A stretch of DNA of 58,423 nucleotides. Origin: a virus. Location of the stretch: the IMG/VR virus record IMGVR_UViG_3300027822_000013, positions 1 through 58,423 of that record. The stretch is one strand, 5' to 3'. The position numbers and the translations under genes were made by a program. Of this stretch, positions 7,587-16,001 are shown piece after piece (the first letter of the stretch is position 1; every line of letters starts with the position of its first letter). The notes beneath the pieces were generated by a model. The model ran no database searches and was not told where the DNA came from. It saw only the letters and a program-made list of their open reading frames with translations.

Positions 7587-9050
7587 TTAACTTGATGCTG
7601 ATGTTGGTAAGTGAAAAAACCTCTGAATCAACAGTGTGTACCCTAGAGTGGTGTGCTCTGAAGCATCCCCTGATAAAGGCAACATCACTGGTTGATCCTT
7701 TTCAATTTTTGGTTTGCCGTTACCCAAAGAAACGAGGGGAATATCAAACAACCATCCCCCGTTCTTCTTCACAATAGCAAAATCCAACGAGACATCATCA
7801 TTGTCTCGAATAGCATGGACTGCACCAAATGTTGCGAAATAGGCTTCAATAGTTCCGCTCACTGCAAAATCACCCAGGGCCACATCAAAATTACCCAAGG
7901 TGGAAATCGCCTTCAGGGGCGTCAACCCGTTGTCAATGGTCAGTGTGTAATCTGATATATAAGAGGCCATAGTGCTTTGGGTCTCTTCATCCTGAAGGCG
8001 AATACGGGAAAAGTCATTAGAGGCATTGAACATATCCTCTTGAACCGGATCAGGTCTGGTACCTGATTTTTCAGCTACCTGGTCTGAGTGGTTACGACCA
8101 ACAAAATCCATGTTGATCGTCAATTTTTCCGATTTGGTGACTTTTAATTCAAGTTTGTTGGGGATACAACCATCAGTGTATTCAAACCCAGCGTCACCAA
8201 AAGGACGCTCAAACTGGTAAGAATGACACTTCTGTAAAAGTCGGTCTTTCTCGTTCTTGATCACACTTCCAACAAAAATCTCAATGGATTTACCCGCCCC
8301 GGTATCATCAACCATGACGTTAGGTTGACGATCAAGAACAATGGAATTAGCAACCACCGACTTTACACGAGCAAAACCGTTATTGACCTCACTGGTAAAT
8401 TTATTCGGTGTTTGGTCCCCTCCAAGGAAAACCCACTCACCTGGGATGATTCCCAAAGTGGTGAAATCAAACGAAGTGGATTCAATAGTTGCAATCCCTG
8501 ATGCCACGCTGATTTCAATATCCCCCGCTTCAGCGCGTACTCCCACTTTTTGTATTTGGGCCCCGGTTGGTGGGGAAGTTTCCACCGCCAATCCAGGAAC
8601 CGAAACGGACCCTGCTGCTACAGCAGAAACGAGCTTAACCCCGTTGTTGGCGTCGTTGAAAAATCCCGATGCTTTAATTAAATCACCCACCTCAAACCCT
8701 GTCACGTTGGTGGAATAGGATTCAATGGAGACAGTAGTTGGTTCAGCTTTTATTTTTTCATACCAATTGGAGTACATGAAACCCTCTATGAGGGGGTAAA
8801 GGGAAGTCTCAACAAAGTCCGTTTCAAACCCGGCACTGATATCCTTATCAACGATACCCCCTTTGCGGCGTTGTCGTCCCGCATTGATTGGGGTACGAGA
8901 AATTGATTTATACTCTGCCCCAAAGTCACCATAGGAATTGGGGTCAAGCGGCATCCATTCAGGAGTGTCAGGTAACACTCCTGGTGAAGTTTCCCGTGCT
9001 ACACGAAGTCCAACGATATTACTGTCAATTGAGGTTCCTGAACAACCCAT
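7587..9050 (-). CDS. Major tail tube protein
   Basis: 487 residues, long for a tail tube protein. The opening (LRVARETSPGVLPDTPEWMPLDPNSYGDFG) is typical of phage tail tube proteins, as is PINAGRQRRKGGIVDKDISAGF. A middle part (about residues 110-270) has repeated beta-strand patterns with VGDLIKASG and LGIIPGEWVFLGG, which look like inserted Ig-like or tudor-like decoration domains; this explains the length. The protein precedes the chaperone and tape measure genes in transcription order and follows the connector genes, as expected. It polymerises into the tail tube. No signal peptide. Start ATG 9050 lies immediately after the previous stop. Confidence 0.85.
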   Translation of the reverse strand: MGCSGTSIDSNIVGLRVARETSPGVLPDTPEWMPLDPNSYGDFGAEYKSISRTPINAGRQRRKGGIVDKDISAGFETDFVETSLYPLIEGFMYSNWYEKIKAEPTTVSIESYSTNVTGFEVGDLIKASGFFNDANNGVKLVSAVAAGSVSVPGLAVETSPPTGAQIQKVGVRAEAGDIEISVASGIATIESTSFDFTTLGIIPGEWVFLGGDQTPNKFTSEVNNGFARVKSVVANSIVLDRQPNVMVDDTGAGKSIEIFVGSVIKNEKDRLLQKCHSYQFERPFGDAGFEYTDGCIPNKLELKVTKSEKLTINMDFVGRNHSDQVAEKSGTRPDPVQEDMFNASNDFSRIRLQDEETQSTMASYISDYTLTIDNGLTPLKAISTLGNFDVALGDFAVSGTIEAYFATFGAVHAIRDNDDVSLDFAIVKKNGGWLFDIPLVSLGNGKPKIEKDQPVMLPLSGDASEHTTLGYTLLIQRFFHLPTSASS

Positions 9051-9051
9051 T

Positions 9052-9492
9052 TTATTCTACTCCACAATATTCAAATTGAATTGTCACATTGGTCTGATAC
9101 CATGAACCGTCAGTTCCAATTTCTCTTGCTTCTGTTTTGGTGAAAGTTACATTATCAGTACTTTTACCCCTGGTGGCCCCAACCAATACGTTGACCATAA
9201 AATCATTGACCTGAACACCACTCTTTTTCGGACCAAATAGCTGCACTATTACATAGCCTTTTTGAATGTATTTTCTTTTACCGTTTTGCGAGCCTAGTGT
9301 ATATTGATTATTAGTTGTATGTCTGAGTGTTAATCTCGCCCAAGGGACAAGCTTTGATACCTCATCAACTTTGTTTGGTTTCGATACTTCTGTGGTGGTT
9401 TCAAACAGCATTTCACAAGCCAGGGTGGTTGGGTCGTTTCTCCAAGCATGGTGTATATGGTGTAAAATTTCCTTACGCATGTCTCCATTCAT
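9052..9492 (-). CDS. Tail terminator-like protein (DUF4128-like)
   Basis: 146 residues. The middle contains the pattern WARLTLRHTTNNQYTLGSQNGKR followed by KGYVIVQLFGPKKSGVQ and ends with WYQTNVTIQFEY, which is the general pattern of phage tail terminator proteins (DUF4128/gpU-like): an early helix, a Gly-containing turn, and a closing strand. Such proteins cap the tail tube and join it to the head. The position, directly before the tail tube gene in transcription order and overlapping the previous gene by four bases, supports this. No residue-level confirmation is possible here. Confidence 0.6.
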   Translation of the reverse strand: MNGDMRKEILHHIHHAWRNDPTTLACEMLFETTTEVSKPNKVDEVSKLVPWARLTLRHTTNNQYTLGSQNGKRKYIQKGYVIVQLFGPKKSGVQVNDFMVNVLVGATRGKSTDNVTFTKTEAREIGTDGSWYQTNVTIQFEYCGVE

Positions 9493-9875
9493 AAAGTCAA
9501 CCCCAATATGTACATAATTCTAACAGTCCCCGGCTCTAATACTTTGACCCCCTTAATTGCCCACCTTGTATCCCCGTCCTGTACTCCTGAAAATTCCTCA
9601 AGCTTATTATCCCCTACTGATAAAGCAGAAACAAGGCACATTTTTTGACCGTCTGGTAAATCTGTTAAATTATATTGTTCCCCCAAAGTACGACTATCTG
9701 CGAACACCCCTTTTACGGTGATTTTGGTAGCATACTCATCTGACTCTGACTCATCATCCCCCGCCCAGGGTTCCCATTCTTTTCTTCTATCAGCAGGTTT
9801 AATTACAGTAATTTCCCGACCATTTTTGTTGATTTGGGTGTGAGCTGTGGTGGCTGCTCTTACATAATCAACCAT
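9489..9875 (-). CDS. Head closure / head-tail joining protein (position-based)
   Basis: 128 residues with many short strands (REITVIKP, ATKITVKGVFADSR, GQKMCLVSALSVGDN). It lies between the DnaT-like connector and the tail terminator-like gene. In siphovirus gene order this slot holds the head-closure or stopper protein, which is a small beta-barrel, and the strand pattern is compatible. No named family is recognisable from sequence alone. It is translationally coupled at both ends by one-to-four-base overlaps. Confidence 0.5.
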   Translation of the reverse strand: MVDYVRAATTAHTQINKNGREITVIKPADRRKEWEPWAGDDESESDEYATKITVKGVFADSRTLGEQYNLTDLPDGQKMCLVSALSVGDNKLEEFSGVQDGDTRWAIKGVKVLEPGTVRIMYILGLTL

Positions 9876-10357
9876 TACCGATACACCCCAATTGTTTCCT
9901 GTATGTAGGGGGTTAGTAACATATCTGCTTGAGGGTAAGACTTGAAGGGAGAACTGTTGATACCGTTTCGCCCATATTCAATTTCTTCTTCAATGGGACC
10001 TACTTTTTCCCGGCGTTTTATGATAGCCCCCTCCCCCATATCAGGATCAGGCACCAGTGGTGATTCAACTTCCCGTAAAGCATATTCAGCAATAGCATTT
10101 TTAAATGCTACCGGCAAGCCTAATTCTGTGCGAGGAAAGGCTAATGCTTGGGTGGTGGTTAAGGGGTCCCCTATGAACTGATCTCTCCACCTCCTGTCCA
10201 CGTAATCAGTTGCTTTAACCAAAGCAGCCACCTTGAGGGCCTCATCTGTTAGGTTTACCCAAACAGAATTAGCCCTCAAGGTGTGGTAAATGTCAGCAAA
10301 TTCAATACTGATATATGATTGGGCCCCGGTCAACCCGGTGCCGTCTTCAACTATCAT
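9875..10357 (-). CDS. Head-tail connector, DnaT-like (putative adaptor)
   Basis: 160 residues. The start MIVEDGTGLTGAQSYISIEFADIYHTLR matches a widespread phage family labelled putative DnaT-like ssDNA-binding protein, which lies in the connector region; TQALAFPRTELGLPVAFKNAIAEYALRE is the second conserved block. Despite the name, structural work on related proteins and the constant genomic position indicate a head-completion adaptor attached to the portal. Overlaps its neighbours by one and four bases, so it is part of a tightly coupled operon. Confidence 0.7.
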   Translation of the reverse strand: MIVEDGTGLTGAQSYISIEFADIYHTLRANSVWVNLTDEALKVAALVKATDYVDRRWRDQFIGDPLTTTQALAFPRTELGLPVAFKNAIAEYALREVESPLVPDPDMGEGAIIKRREKVGPIEEEIEYGRNGINSSPFKSYPQADMLLTPYIQETIGVYR

Positions 10358-10863
10358 GTGCCTTCATCAGCGGGGTTGCCCCCAACCACCTTTGCTTTAT
10401 TCCCCACCAGTTGACGTACACGGGCTGCTTCATCGAAGCTTTCCTGACGTTGTTTCTGTTGTGACGCTTGAAAAGCCTGAACCATATTTGCCTGGGTGGC
10501 TGGGGGAAACAATTCAGCCCTTCGGGCTTCTGATTTGGCCAACCGTCTTCTCAGATTCAGTCTTTGTTTTTCAAGTTTATCAACCTGGCGGTCAACTTCC
10601 TCAATTTCCCCCACCAACTGAAGGTACTCTTTATCGAAGTCATCTTCATCAACAGGACCTTCCTTGTCCGGTTGTTCCGGGGGTGGTGCGGCCACAGCCA
10701 ACTCCCGATTAAAATCAGGGGCGGCGTCATTGATTTGTTTACGGGAAACAGGTTCCCCGTAAATTTTTTCAACAGCCTCAATCCTGGGCATACCGTCAGA
10801 TGTCCATTGTTCATCGTTGGCAGGATCAAGCTTTTTAAGAGCTTCAAATACAGGGTTTGTCAT
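10354..10863 (-). CDS. Unknown coiled-coil structural-region protein
   Basis: 169 residues, strongly charged. A coiled-coil is evident around residues 75-120 (EIEEVDRQVDKLEKQRLNLRRRLAKSEARRAEL), followed by an Ala/Gln-rich helix (MVQAFQASQQKQRQESFDEA). It lies between the major capsid gene and the DnaT-like connector and overlaps both by a few bases. It could be a minor head component, decoration or assembly factor. I do not recognise a family. The opening FEALKKLDPANDEQWTSDGMPRI resembles short head-region proteins that accompany capsid genes in several phages, but this is only an impression. Confidence 0.6.
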   Translation of the reverse strand: MTNPVFEALKKLDPANDEQWTSDGMPRIEAVEKIYGEPVSRKQINDAAPDFNRELAVAAPPPEQPDKEGPVDEDDFDKEYLQLVGEIEEVDRQVDKLEKQRLNLRRRLAKSEARRAELFPPATQANMVQAFQASQQKQRQESFDEAARVRQLVGNKAKVVGGNPADEGT

Positions 10864-11909
10864 CAGTACTCTCTAGTGATCAATCGGGCCATCTTGATCT
10901 GTTTACGTTCTGGAAATACTCGTTTCCAAGAAGTTCCAGCGGCCAAGTTTGCATTACTGGGACCACCCACTACGTCTGTGGGTCCAATATAGGCATACCC
11001 AGAAGGGTGAAAAGACCAAACAACACGACTGTGGAGCATAGTTTGACCACCACCGTTACCGGCATTAGGGTCCCAGTCGGTTTCACTAGGTTTAGCGTCC
11101 GGGGTGATACCCCAACGCATGCAAGCATTACCAAACACATAAGTGTGGAAAACACCAGCTGGTGTTTGAAGAGGACCTGCCCCTGCTGGATTAGGTAGTG
11201 AATCGTCAATCACCACCACAGAATTTTGGTAAATAGAGATTGTCTGTTTACCTTCTGTGTCTACCACCACGTCTTTAATAAGGTTGTTTTTCCGCATTCG
11301 GGCTTCAACGATAGAGTGGACAAAGATAGTGCCCAACATATCTTTACTGTCACCCATGGTAACTGTGGTGTCGATATAAGCAGAACTGGAAAAATCAGTG
11401 ACCCCCGCACTGTAGGCACCACCAGACACATCAACGGTCATATCCTTCTGGATATGAGTACCATCCAAATCTGGAGCCAGGTCATTGTCCTTGAACACCC
11501 CGACAATACAAGCCATGGCAGCAAATTGCGAACGGCGTTTCCAATAGGAAGCAACCAAATCCCCAACATTTTCAAGGGGGTTTTTCCCCGCCAGAGCACC
11601 AGCTAGCTTCATTTCAGCCCAGGACTGGTGACGCTGAAGGCGCACCGAAATTTCTGTGGCAGAAGTCCGCTTTTTGTGTTCTGGTGTTTGGTCAGGATCA
11701 TCTGACTGGATGTTCTCTTCATCGTTAGATAAATCGTTGAAGCTGGGGGCATTGAACGTCAAGCCGCCTCCCTCCAACTTATCATCCATGGCAGCATCTC
11801 TGACGATCATACCGGAATCAATCAGGCGATGTTTTTCGGTCGTTTTATTGCTGACATAGGGATCATAAATCTCAGGTACAACAACATCAGCCACTTGTGT
11901 AGTGGGCAT
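10863..11909 (-). CDS. Major capsid protein (HK97-fold, Gp13/P22-coat-like)
   Basis: About 348 residues from ATG 11909, which has GGAGA eight bases upstream; a TTG five codons further upstream is less likely. The N-terminus (VADVVVPEIYDPYVSNKTTEKHRLIDSG) followed by LEGGGLTFNAPSFNDL and the SWAEMKLAGALAGKNPLENVGDLVASYW helix is the familiar pattern of one branch of phage coat proteins, and the C-terminal half holds a P-domain-like strand series with VHSIVEARMRKNNLI. It follows the scaffold gene, as expected. No extra protease domain is evident in the neighbourhood, so maturation may not involve a phage-coded protease. Confidence 0.85.
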   Translation of the reverse strand: MPTTQVADVVVPEIYDPYVSNKTTEKHRLIDSGMIVRDAAMDDKLEGGGLTFNAPSFNDLSNDEENIQSDDPDQTPEHKKRTSATEISVRLQRHQSWAEMKLAGALAGKNPLENVGDLVASYWKRRSQFAAMACIVGVFKDNDLAPDLDGTHIQKDMTVDVSGGAYSAGVTDFSSSAYIDTTVTMGDSKDMLGTIFVHSIVEARMRKNNLIKDVVVDTEGKQTISIYQNSVVVIDDSLPNPAGAGPLQTPAGVFHTYVFGNACMRWGITPDAKPSETDWDPNAGNGGGQTMLHSRVVWSFHPSGYAYIGPTDVVGGPSNANLAAGTSWKRVFPERKQIKMARLITREY

Positions 11910-11988
11910 CTCACATTTCTCCAAATCTTAAGAGTGAGATGCCACACACATCCCGGTTACGAATAAAGGGCCACACACCCTGGTTGAT

Positions 11989-12783
11989 TTAAGCCGGGGG
12001 GGCTGTAGCACCCACTTCTGACCCGGCGGCTTTTGCCATCTGATCCGCTTTTGTTTTACCGTGGGCTGTAATAACCCCGGCTTGAGCAGTCATATTCCAA
12101 TTCTCTTTTGACCAAGGGTTGTCAGGATAGGAATTTCCATCTGAGCCTTGCGATCCCCCGCCTTCAGACATAGGCCACCAATGAGGTCTTTCCTGTTTCA
12201 TGGTTTGTTCTAACCAGTCGCCAGCAGTCATTGATCCATCCTTGGTCAACACTTCTCGGTCTTCTGTGAATTCAAAGACCTTGTCACCAGCAGCCAGAAT
12301 ATCTTCAATGGCGGTAGTCTGAACCTTAGCTTCAAGAGCAGCAGCCCGAACAACATCATGAATTTGTGTGGAAGTAATTTCACCACGTAATTCACCAGTG
12401 GTAACTCGTTCTGTGTCTAATTCTTCTTTCAACTTATCCCGCTCACGTTCGATAGGAGCAAGGCGGCGTTTGATCTTCTGTTCAACCAGTTCATCAACGT
12501 CTTTATCGTCTTTATCCCCATTGGACAAACGAAGCTCTTCAAGCTCTTCAAGTTCATCGTGAACCTTGTCTGGGTCAATACCGTCAAACTGTTTCAGTTT
12601 CTGCTTGGTTTCTTTATGCTCATCCCGTTCACGCTTATTTCCTTCGCGAAGGCGATCAATGTCTGCTTGGGTCTTCATACCCTCCACACCACTGAAGTTC
12701 CACACACCATCTTTTTCAGTGTACAGTTCTACATACCCGTTTGGAATGTCGTCACGGTCATCATATTTCAGTTTTAACTTCAT
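11989..12783 (-). CDS. Scaffolding protein
   Basis: 264 residues. The N-terminus (KLKLKYDDRDDIPNGYVELYTEKDGVWNF) is typical of phage scaffold proteins of the minor structural GP20 type. A long, charged coiled-coil follows (about residues 45-140, with repeated Glu/Lys/Arg and the acidic NGDKDDKDVDEL), and then a C-terminal region with WPMSEGGGSQGSDGNSYPDNPW. Scaffolds of this kind bind coat subunits through the C-terminus. Positioned immediately upstream of the capsid gene with an 80-base gap that contains a ribosome-binding site for the capsid ORF. Confidence 0.8.
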   Translation of the reverse strand: MKLKLKYDDRDDIPNGYVELYTEKDGVWNFSGVEGMKTQADIDRLREGNKRERDEHKETKQKLKQFDGIDPDKVHDELEELEELRLSNGDKDDKDVDELVEQKIKRRLAPIERERDKLKEELDTERVTTGELRGEITSTQIHDVVRAAALEAKVQTTAIEDILAAGDKVFEFTEDREVLTKDGSMTAGDWLEQTMKQERPHWWPMSEGGGSQGSDGNSYPDNPWSKENWNMTAQAGVITAHGKTKADQMAKAAGSEVGATAPPA

Positions 12784-12814
12784 GATTTCTCTTTACCTCA
12801 TTTTCATCGGTTTA

Positions 12815-13957
12815 TCAAGTCCTATTTACAATGGCATAGAGTTGTTTGATAGTAAGTTCTTTACCATTGTGATCAACAAACTGTTCCATTCGTATTTTCC
12901 CTGATCTAAATAGGGTCATACGCTCTTTCCCCAATACATCCTGTTGGAACCATTTGGGTTGTTTTCTCATCCACTCCTCATACGTCATCTTAGCCGGAAC
13001 CCGACCAATCATTTCACGTTTTCTTTTGGAAGCAAACTGATCAAACTTACCTTTATGACCATACCCTATTTCCTGGTCAGCAGGGAAACCGTTTTTCTGA
13101 TTATATTCTTTTACCAGTTGTCTCTTGGTTGAAGCATTAAAAGGTCTATGACCCAGGACCCTATCGTTCATTAAAGCAATTCTGATTGATCTACAACTCC
13201 AATGAAGGGGAGGTTTGGGTCCCTGCCCCGTTTTATATAAATTCCCATCCAACCCAGCGCATAACAGGGTGGTACGTCTATCCAGGGTGGCGGTATACCG
13301 TTCATTGCTGATGACTTCCTGATTCTCCAGAAATATGTCTTCACGTATTCGGTTAGCAAATGTTTGTAGTCCGGTTCGAGCTATTGTATCAGCATGACGT
13401 GCTGTAATTATCGTTTGGCCGTTGGTGCCCTTCAACTGGGCTGTCCCCACTATTCGTTCTGAGGCCTCACGAGCTGTCTGACCTTCCATCATGGCTATTC
13501 GTAACTGGGAGGTAATGCGAATGATATCATCGGACACCAATTTGTTTGCCCACACAGACATAACCTGACCCTGAAGGGGGGTGGTGGTAACTATTGAGGA
13601 TATAGCTTGGGGTGTTGGTAACAGAGTTTCAAATATTACAGGCAGGGATTTCTCGATAGACCGGGCTGTATGTTGGGCTTCAAGATCAACCAACTTTTGA
13701 GCCTCATCTTCAATGAGGTGGAAAACTCCCTCCAACGTGGATTTCCGAATTTTGCTGATGGCCTGTTCCATCGCATGGTATCGAGTGGTGGAAATGTTAC
13801 TCCCCAAAACAAACTGATCTGCGATGATTTGTCGCAGATCAGTTTCCGTGTCCTGAAGGAGCGTCAGAACACGATTTTGTACATGTTTCTCGTATCTCCT
13901 AAGATAGATTTGATGACGCAACATCAAATCTATTAGGATTTCATTTGAGGTAGGCAT
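12815..13957 (-). CDS. MuF-like phage head morphogenesis protein
   Basis: 380 residues. The C-terminal half contains the SPP1 gp7 / MuF signature: RHADTIARTGLQTFANRIREDIFLENQE, then RYTATLDRRTTLLCAGLDGNLYKTGQGPKPPLHWSCRSIRI, with the conserved Cys residues and the P-P-x-H-x-x-C-R-S pattern (about residues 195-265). The N-terminal half is helical. MuF proteins bind near the portal inside the capsid and are ejected or help packaging. Here the gene is separated from the portal by the plus-strand island at 14.6-15.9 kb; usually it directly follows the portal. The C-terminal DHNGKELTIKQLYAIVNRT is a short tail without a known toxin domain. Confidence 0.85.
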   Translation of the reverse strand: MPTSNEILIDLMLRHQIYLRRYEKHVQNRVLTLLQDTETDLRQIIADQFVLGSNISTTRYHAMEQAISKIRKSTLEGVFHLIEDEAQKLVDLEAQHTARSIEKSLPVIFETLLPTPQAISSIVTTTPLQGQVMSVWANKLVSDDIIRITSQLRIAMMEGQTAREASERIVGTAQLKGTNGQTIITARHADTIARTGLQTFANRIREDIFLENQEVISNERYTATLDRRTTLLCAGLDGNLYKTGQGPKPPLHWSCRSIRIALMNDRVLGHRPFNASTKRQLVKEYNQKNGFPADQEIGYGHKGKFDQFASKRKREMIGRVPAKMTYEEWMRKQPKWFQQDVLGKERMTLFRSGKIRMEQFVDHNGKELTIKQLYAIVNRT

Positions 13958-13959
13958 TA

Positions 13960-14442
13960 TCAGCCTTTTTCTGCAGCAATCTGTTCTTTGTCCACAAACA
14001 CACGAATGTTGCCCTTGGTATCTTCTTTGACCCCGTAACCGTGGTCATAATGAAGAAACTGGATAAGGGCACGGGCTTCTGATTTATAGTGATCCTCTTC
14101 CCACAAGGTTTTACCCTTTTCTGTATGGACTTCTTTATGAAGAGCCACCACATCATCCAAAGGTTTCCCCGGACGCTTGGTCAACATCGCAACCACCCGG
14201 CCACGAAACGATACTTCACGTGGTGCTTTATAGCGATCCAGAGCAAACGGGTAATTGAAGGGCACCACCTTACGACCCTTACGACCCTTGGGGGGTGAAT
14301 CCGGTAACACTTCGCGCAATCTTTCGATCCCTTTTGTTCTGGTGGCAAATTTCTTAATCTTTTTACCAGTTACCTCGTTATAGGTATCCAGAATGGTTTT
14401 GGTTGAAATACTGGTGAAGTCTGAATCTTTATACAGTTCCAT
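13960..14442 (-). CDS. Conserved phage protein of unknown function
   Basis: 160 residues, basic. The sequence TILDTYNEVTGKKIKKFATRTKGIERLREVL near the N-terminus resembles a conserved phage motif with a tyrosine-asparagine helix and a K-K-F-x-x-R-x-x-G loop, followed by a Pro/Arg-rich linker and FNYPFALDRYKAPREVSFRGRVVAML. The second half looks like a winged-helix or similar nucleic-acid binding fold. It is the first gene of the leftward late operon, three bases upstream of the MuF gene, so a regulatory or packaging-related role is possible. I cannot assign a function. Confidence 0.6.
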   Translation of the reverse strand: MELYKDSDFTSISTKTILDTYNEVTGKKIKKFATRTKGIERLREVLPDSPPKGRKGRKVVPFNYPFALDRYKAPREVSFRGRVVAMLTKRPGKPLDDVVALHKEVHTEKGKTLWEEDHYKSEARALIQFLHYDHGYGVKEDTKGNIRVFVDKEQIAAEKG

Positions 14443-14483
14443 TTTAGTCTATCCTTGTTTCTAACAATCGTCAATCACAGCTT

Positions 14484-14515
14484 CTTTATAGTACCAGGTT
14501 CAGTGTAAGTAAAGA
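14484..14515 (-). promoter_or_regulatory. Putative late promoter, leftward
   Basis: Reading the minus strand, CTGGTACTATAAAGAAG lies about 40 bases upstream of the 14442 start. The TACTATAAAG core recurs at 22.3 kb and, with small changes (GTAATATAGAG, GTACTATAGAG), at 24.8-24.9 kb, always upstream of a first gene. A sigma-70-like minus 10 is plausible; the minus 35 is not clear. It would drive the head and tail operon. Assignment is by recurrence only. Confidence 0.45.
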
Positions 14516-14540
14516 AAAAATTCTGATTATGGTAAATTAT

Positions 14541-14581
14541 TTTTCCGTTAATCATTCTTTAACCCTTTGTCAGTAATATGG
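14541..14581 (+). promoter_or_regulatory. Putative promoter, rightward
   Basis: TTTAACCCTTTGTCAGTAATATGG precedes the plus-strand gene at 14614. The pattern TTAAY-(C/T)CTTT-N-C-GTA-ATAT recurs upstream of the plus-strand genes at 22463 and 24933, so a shared phage promoter class is likely. AT-rich DNA (AAATTATTTTTCCG) lies just upstream. Confidence 0.4.
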
Positions 14582-14613
14582 TAATCATTGAAACTTAATA
14601 GGAGAGAGAGAAA

Positions 14614-14823
14614 ATGAAACTCACACTTAAAGAGAAAAAGAACCTGATTTCAATCGGTGAAGGCCATAATGTTGACTGCCTTCCCTCTTTGAAAAAGAAA
14701 AATCTGGTGTTCCCTGACGGAACAGGTCTGACCTGTACTGGGCTTGAAGAAGCCAACCGGATTAAGGAAATGCTGGATAAAAAAGCTGACGATGTTGAAA
14801 AGAAAGTGAGGCGACATGATTAA
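14614..14823 (+). CDS. Small unknown protein
   Basis: 69 residues, ATG preceded by AGGAGAGAGAG. Mixed charge, with KEKKNLISIGEGHNVDCLPSLKKKNLVF and a short C-terminal helix of alternating Lys/Asp/Glu. No known domain recognised. First gene of the short plus-strand island inserted between the MuF gene and the portal; it overlaps the next gene by eight bases. An early or regulatory role is conceivable because it has its own promoter pointing away from the late genes. Confidence 0.7.
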   Translation: MKLTLKEKKNLISIGEGHNVDCLPSLKKKNLVFPDGTGLTCTGLEEANRIKEMLDKKADDVEKKVRRHD

Positions 14824-15679
14824 ATTTCTTGGAATAATCCTCTTCACTGTAGGACTGATTTGCGCTCTTAACGATACCTGGATGAATATCGAGTATCAAT
14901 ATGGGCTGGAAAACGAAATCAACAGTTTGGTGGTTGGTGTAATTGTGATGGCGATCATTGCCAACATTGCCTTACCAGCTATTGAATGGGGAAACCAGGC
15001 TGGGAAACGGTCTCACATCCTCCCTCTGTTGATTGTATGGATGATGGCCGGAACATTTTCGTTTCTGGCTTCTGTGGAAAGATCAGGAAGTTCAGCTGAT
15101 GCGAAAATCACCACCATCCAAAACGAGAATAAAGGACTATCCAATGCCCAATCAAAACTCAAACGGGCTGAGGCGAAACTATCTAAGTACAGAGCAGTTG
15201 CTGCCAAGGAATACGTCAAGGTTTGTGATCGTAACGGAAAAGAGAACCGGACCCAGTGCCCAAAGTACTGGACAGCCAAGGATGAGATGGGAGCTGCCCA
15301 AACAGATAAGGACGTGGCTGAGGAAAAAATTGAAAATGCCTCCGCACCGATTGAAGTACACAGTGGTGGCAGAAGGCTGGCTGCGATCCTTCCTGTGGAC
15401 GAAACAGCATTGTCACTTTATCACCCCCTGCTGATGCCTCTAACCTTACCCATGGGGGGTTATGCCTTCCTGTGGTTAGCGTCCATGATGCTCAAGGTTG
15501 AATCCACTCCCCTAGAAGTGGTGACGGTGATGGACAAAAAGCAAGCCCTGGAATGGTACCGGGTTGAAACAGCCAAGGGCAATCGCCCTATGAATAAAGA
15601 ACTGGCTCAAAAAGCCCAAGTCACACCGGGGACCGCAAGCAAGTGGCTCAAAGCTGACCGCCTACAACATGCCTATTAG
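14816..15679 (+). CDS. Membrane protein with periplasmic-type coiled coil and C-terminal HTH-like domain
   Basis: 287 residues. Three or so hydrophobic helices at about residues 4-20, 40-60 and 70-85; then a coiled-coil with many Ala/Lys (about 95-185) containing two Cys in a VCDRNGKENRTQC loop; then another hydrophobic helix (about 200-222). The last 55 residues (DKKQALEWYRVETAKGNRPMNKELAQKAQVTPGTASKWLKADR) look like a helix-turn-helix. I see no exact family. The architecture suggests a membrane anchor with an outside coil and a cytoplasmic DNA-binding tail. A similar order of parts occurs in the protein at 53506-54855. Role could be superinfection exclusion, membrane tethering of DNA or signal-dependent control; all are inference. 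Confidence 0.65.
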   Translation: MIKFLGIILFTVGLICALNDTWMNIEYQYGLENEINSLVVGVIVMAIIANIALPAIEWGNQAGKRSHILPLLIVWMMAGTFSFLASVERSGSSADAKITTIQNENKGLSNAQSKLKRAEAKLSKYRAVAAKEYVKVCDRNGKENRTQCPKYWTAKDEMGAAQTDKDVAEEKIENASAPIEVHSGGRRLAAILPVDETALSLYHPLLMPLTLPMGGYAFLWLASMMLKVESTPLEVVTVMDKKQALEWYRVETAKGNRPMNKELAQKAQVTPGTASKWLKADRLQHAY

Positions 15680-15689
15680 GAGAGAAACG

Positions 15690-15881
15690 ATGACGAACAA
15701 TATTGAATACTACAAAGCTGAAGCTGACCTGGTAGAGTGGGTGAAAGCCAATCCTGAAAAAGCTGCTGAAGTGACCGCTCATTTCCTTACCGTAATGTGG
15801 GATGCCAACATTGTACGTCTTTACCACAAACTTGCTCAGGACATTGCTCAATGTCCTGTCACAGAGCTAAACCGGGGGTGA
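15690..15881 (+). CDS. Small unknown protein
   Basis: 63 residues from ATG 15690, chosen because AGGAGAG lies six bases upstream; an in-frame ATG at 15669 overlaps the previous gene and lacks such a site. Helical, acidic N-terminus (NNIEYYKAEADLVEWVKANPEKAAEVTAHFLTVMW). Function unknown. It is the last gene of the plus-strand island, followed by an intrinsic terminator. Confidence 0.65.
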   Translation: MTNNIEYYKAEADLVEWVKANPEKAAEVTAHFLTVMWDANIVRLYHKLAQDIAQCPVTELNRG

Positions 15882-15908
15882 CTCTCTCCCACTTCCTGGT
15901 TACAGGAG

Positions 15909-15945
15909 CACCCCCAGCACAATTCGGTGTTGGGGGTGTTTTTGT
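15909..15945 (+). terminator. Rho-independent terminator for the plus-strand island
   Basis: CACCCCCAGCAC, six-base loop, GTGTTGGGGGTG, then TTTTTGT. Stem of twelve pairs with one G-T wobble, followed by a T run, 28 bases after the stop at 15881. Confidence 0.85.
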
Positions 15946-15959
15946 GTCTGAAAACGACC

Positions 15960-15988
15960 CACCCCGGCTCTGTTAGCAAGCCGGGGTG
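15960..15988 (-). terminator. Hairpin, probable terminator for portal transcripts
   Basis: CACCCCGGCT, nine-base loop, AGCCGGGGTG: a perfect ten-pair stem in the convergent region between the island and the portal gene. On the minus strand it is followed by GGTCGTTTTC, only a weak T run, so termination from the portal side is plausible but not certain. Confidence 0.55.
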
Positions 15989-16001
15989 AGGTCAGTTTCT
16001 T

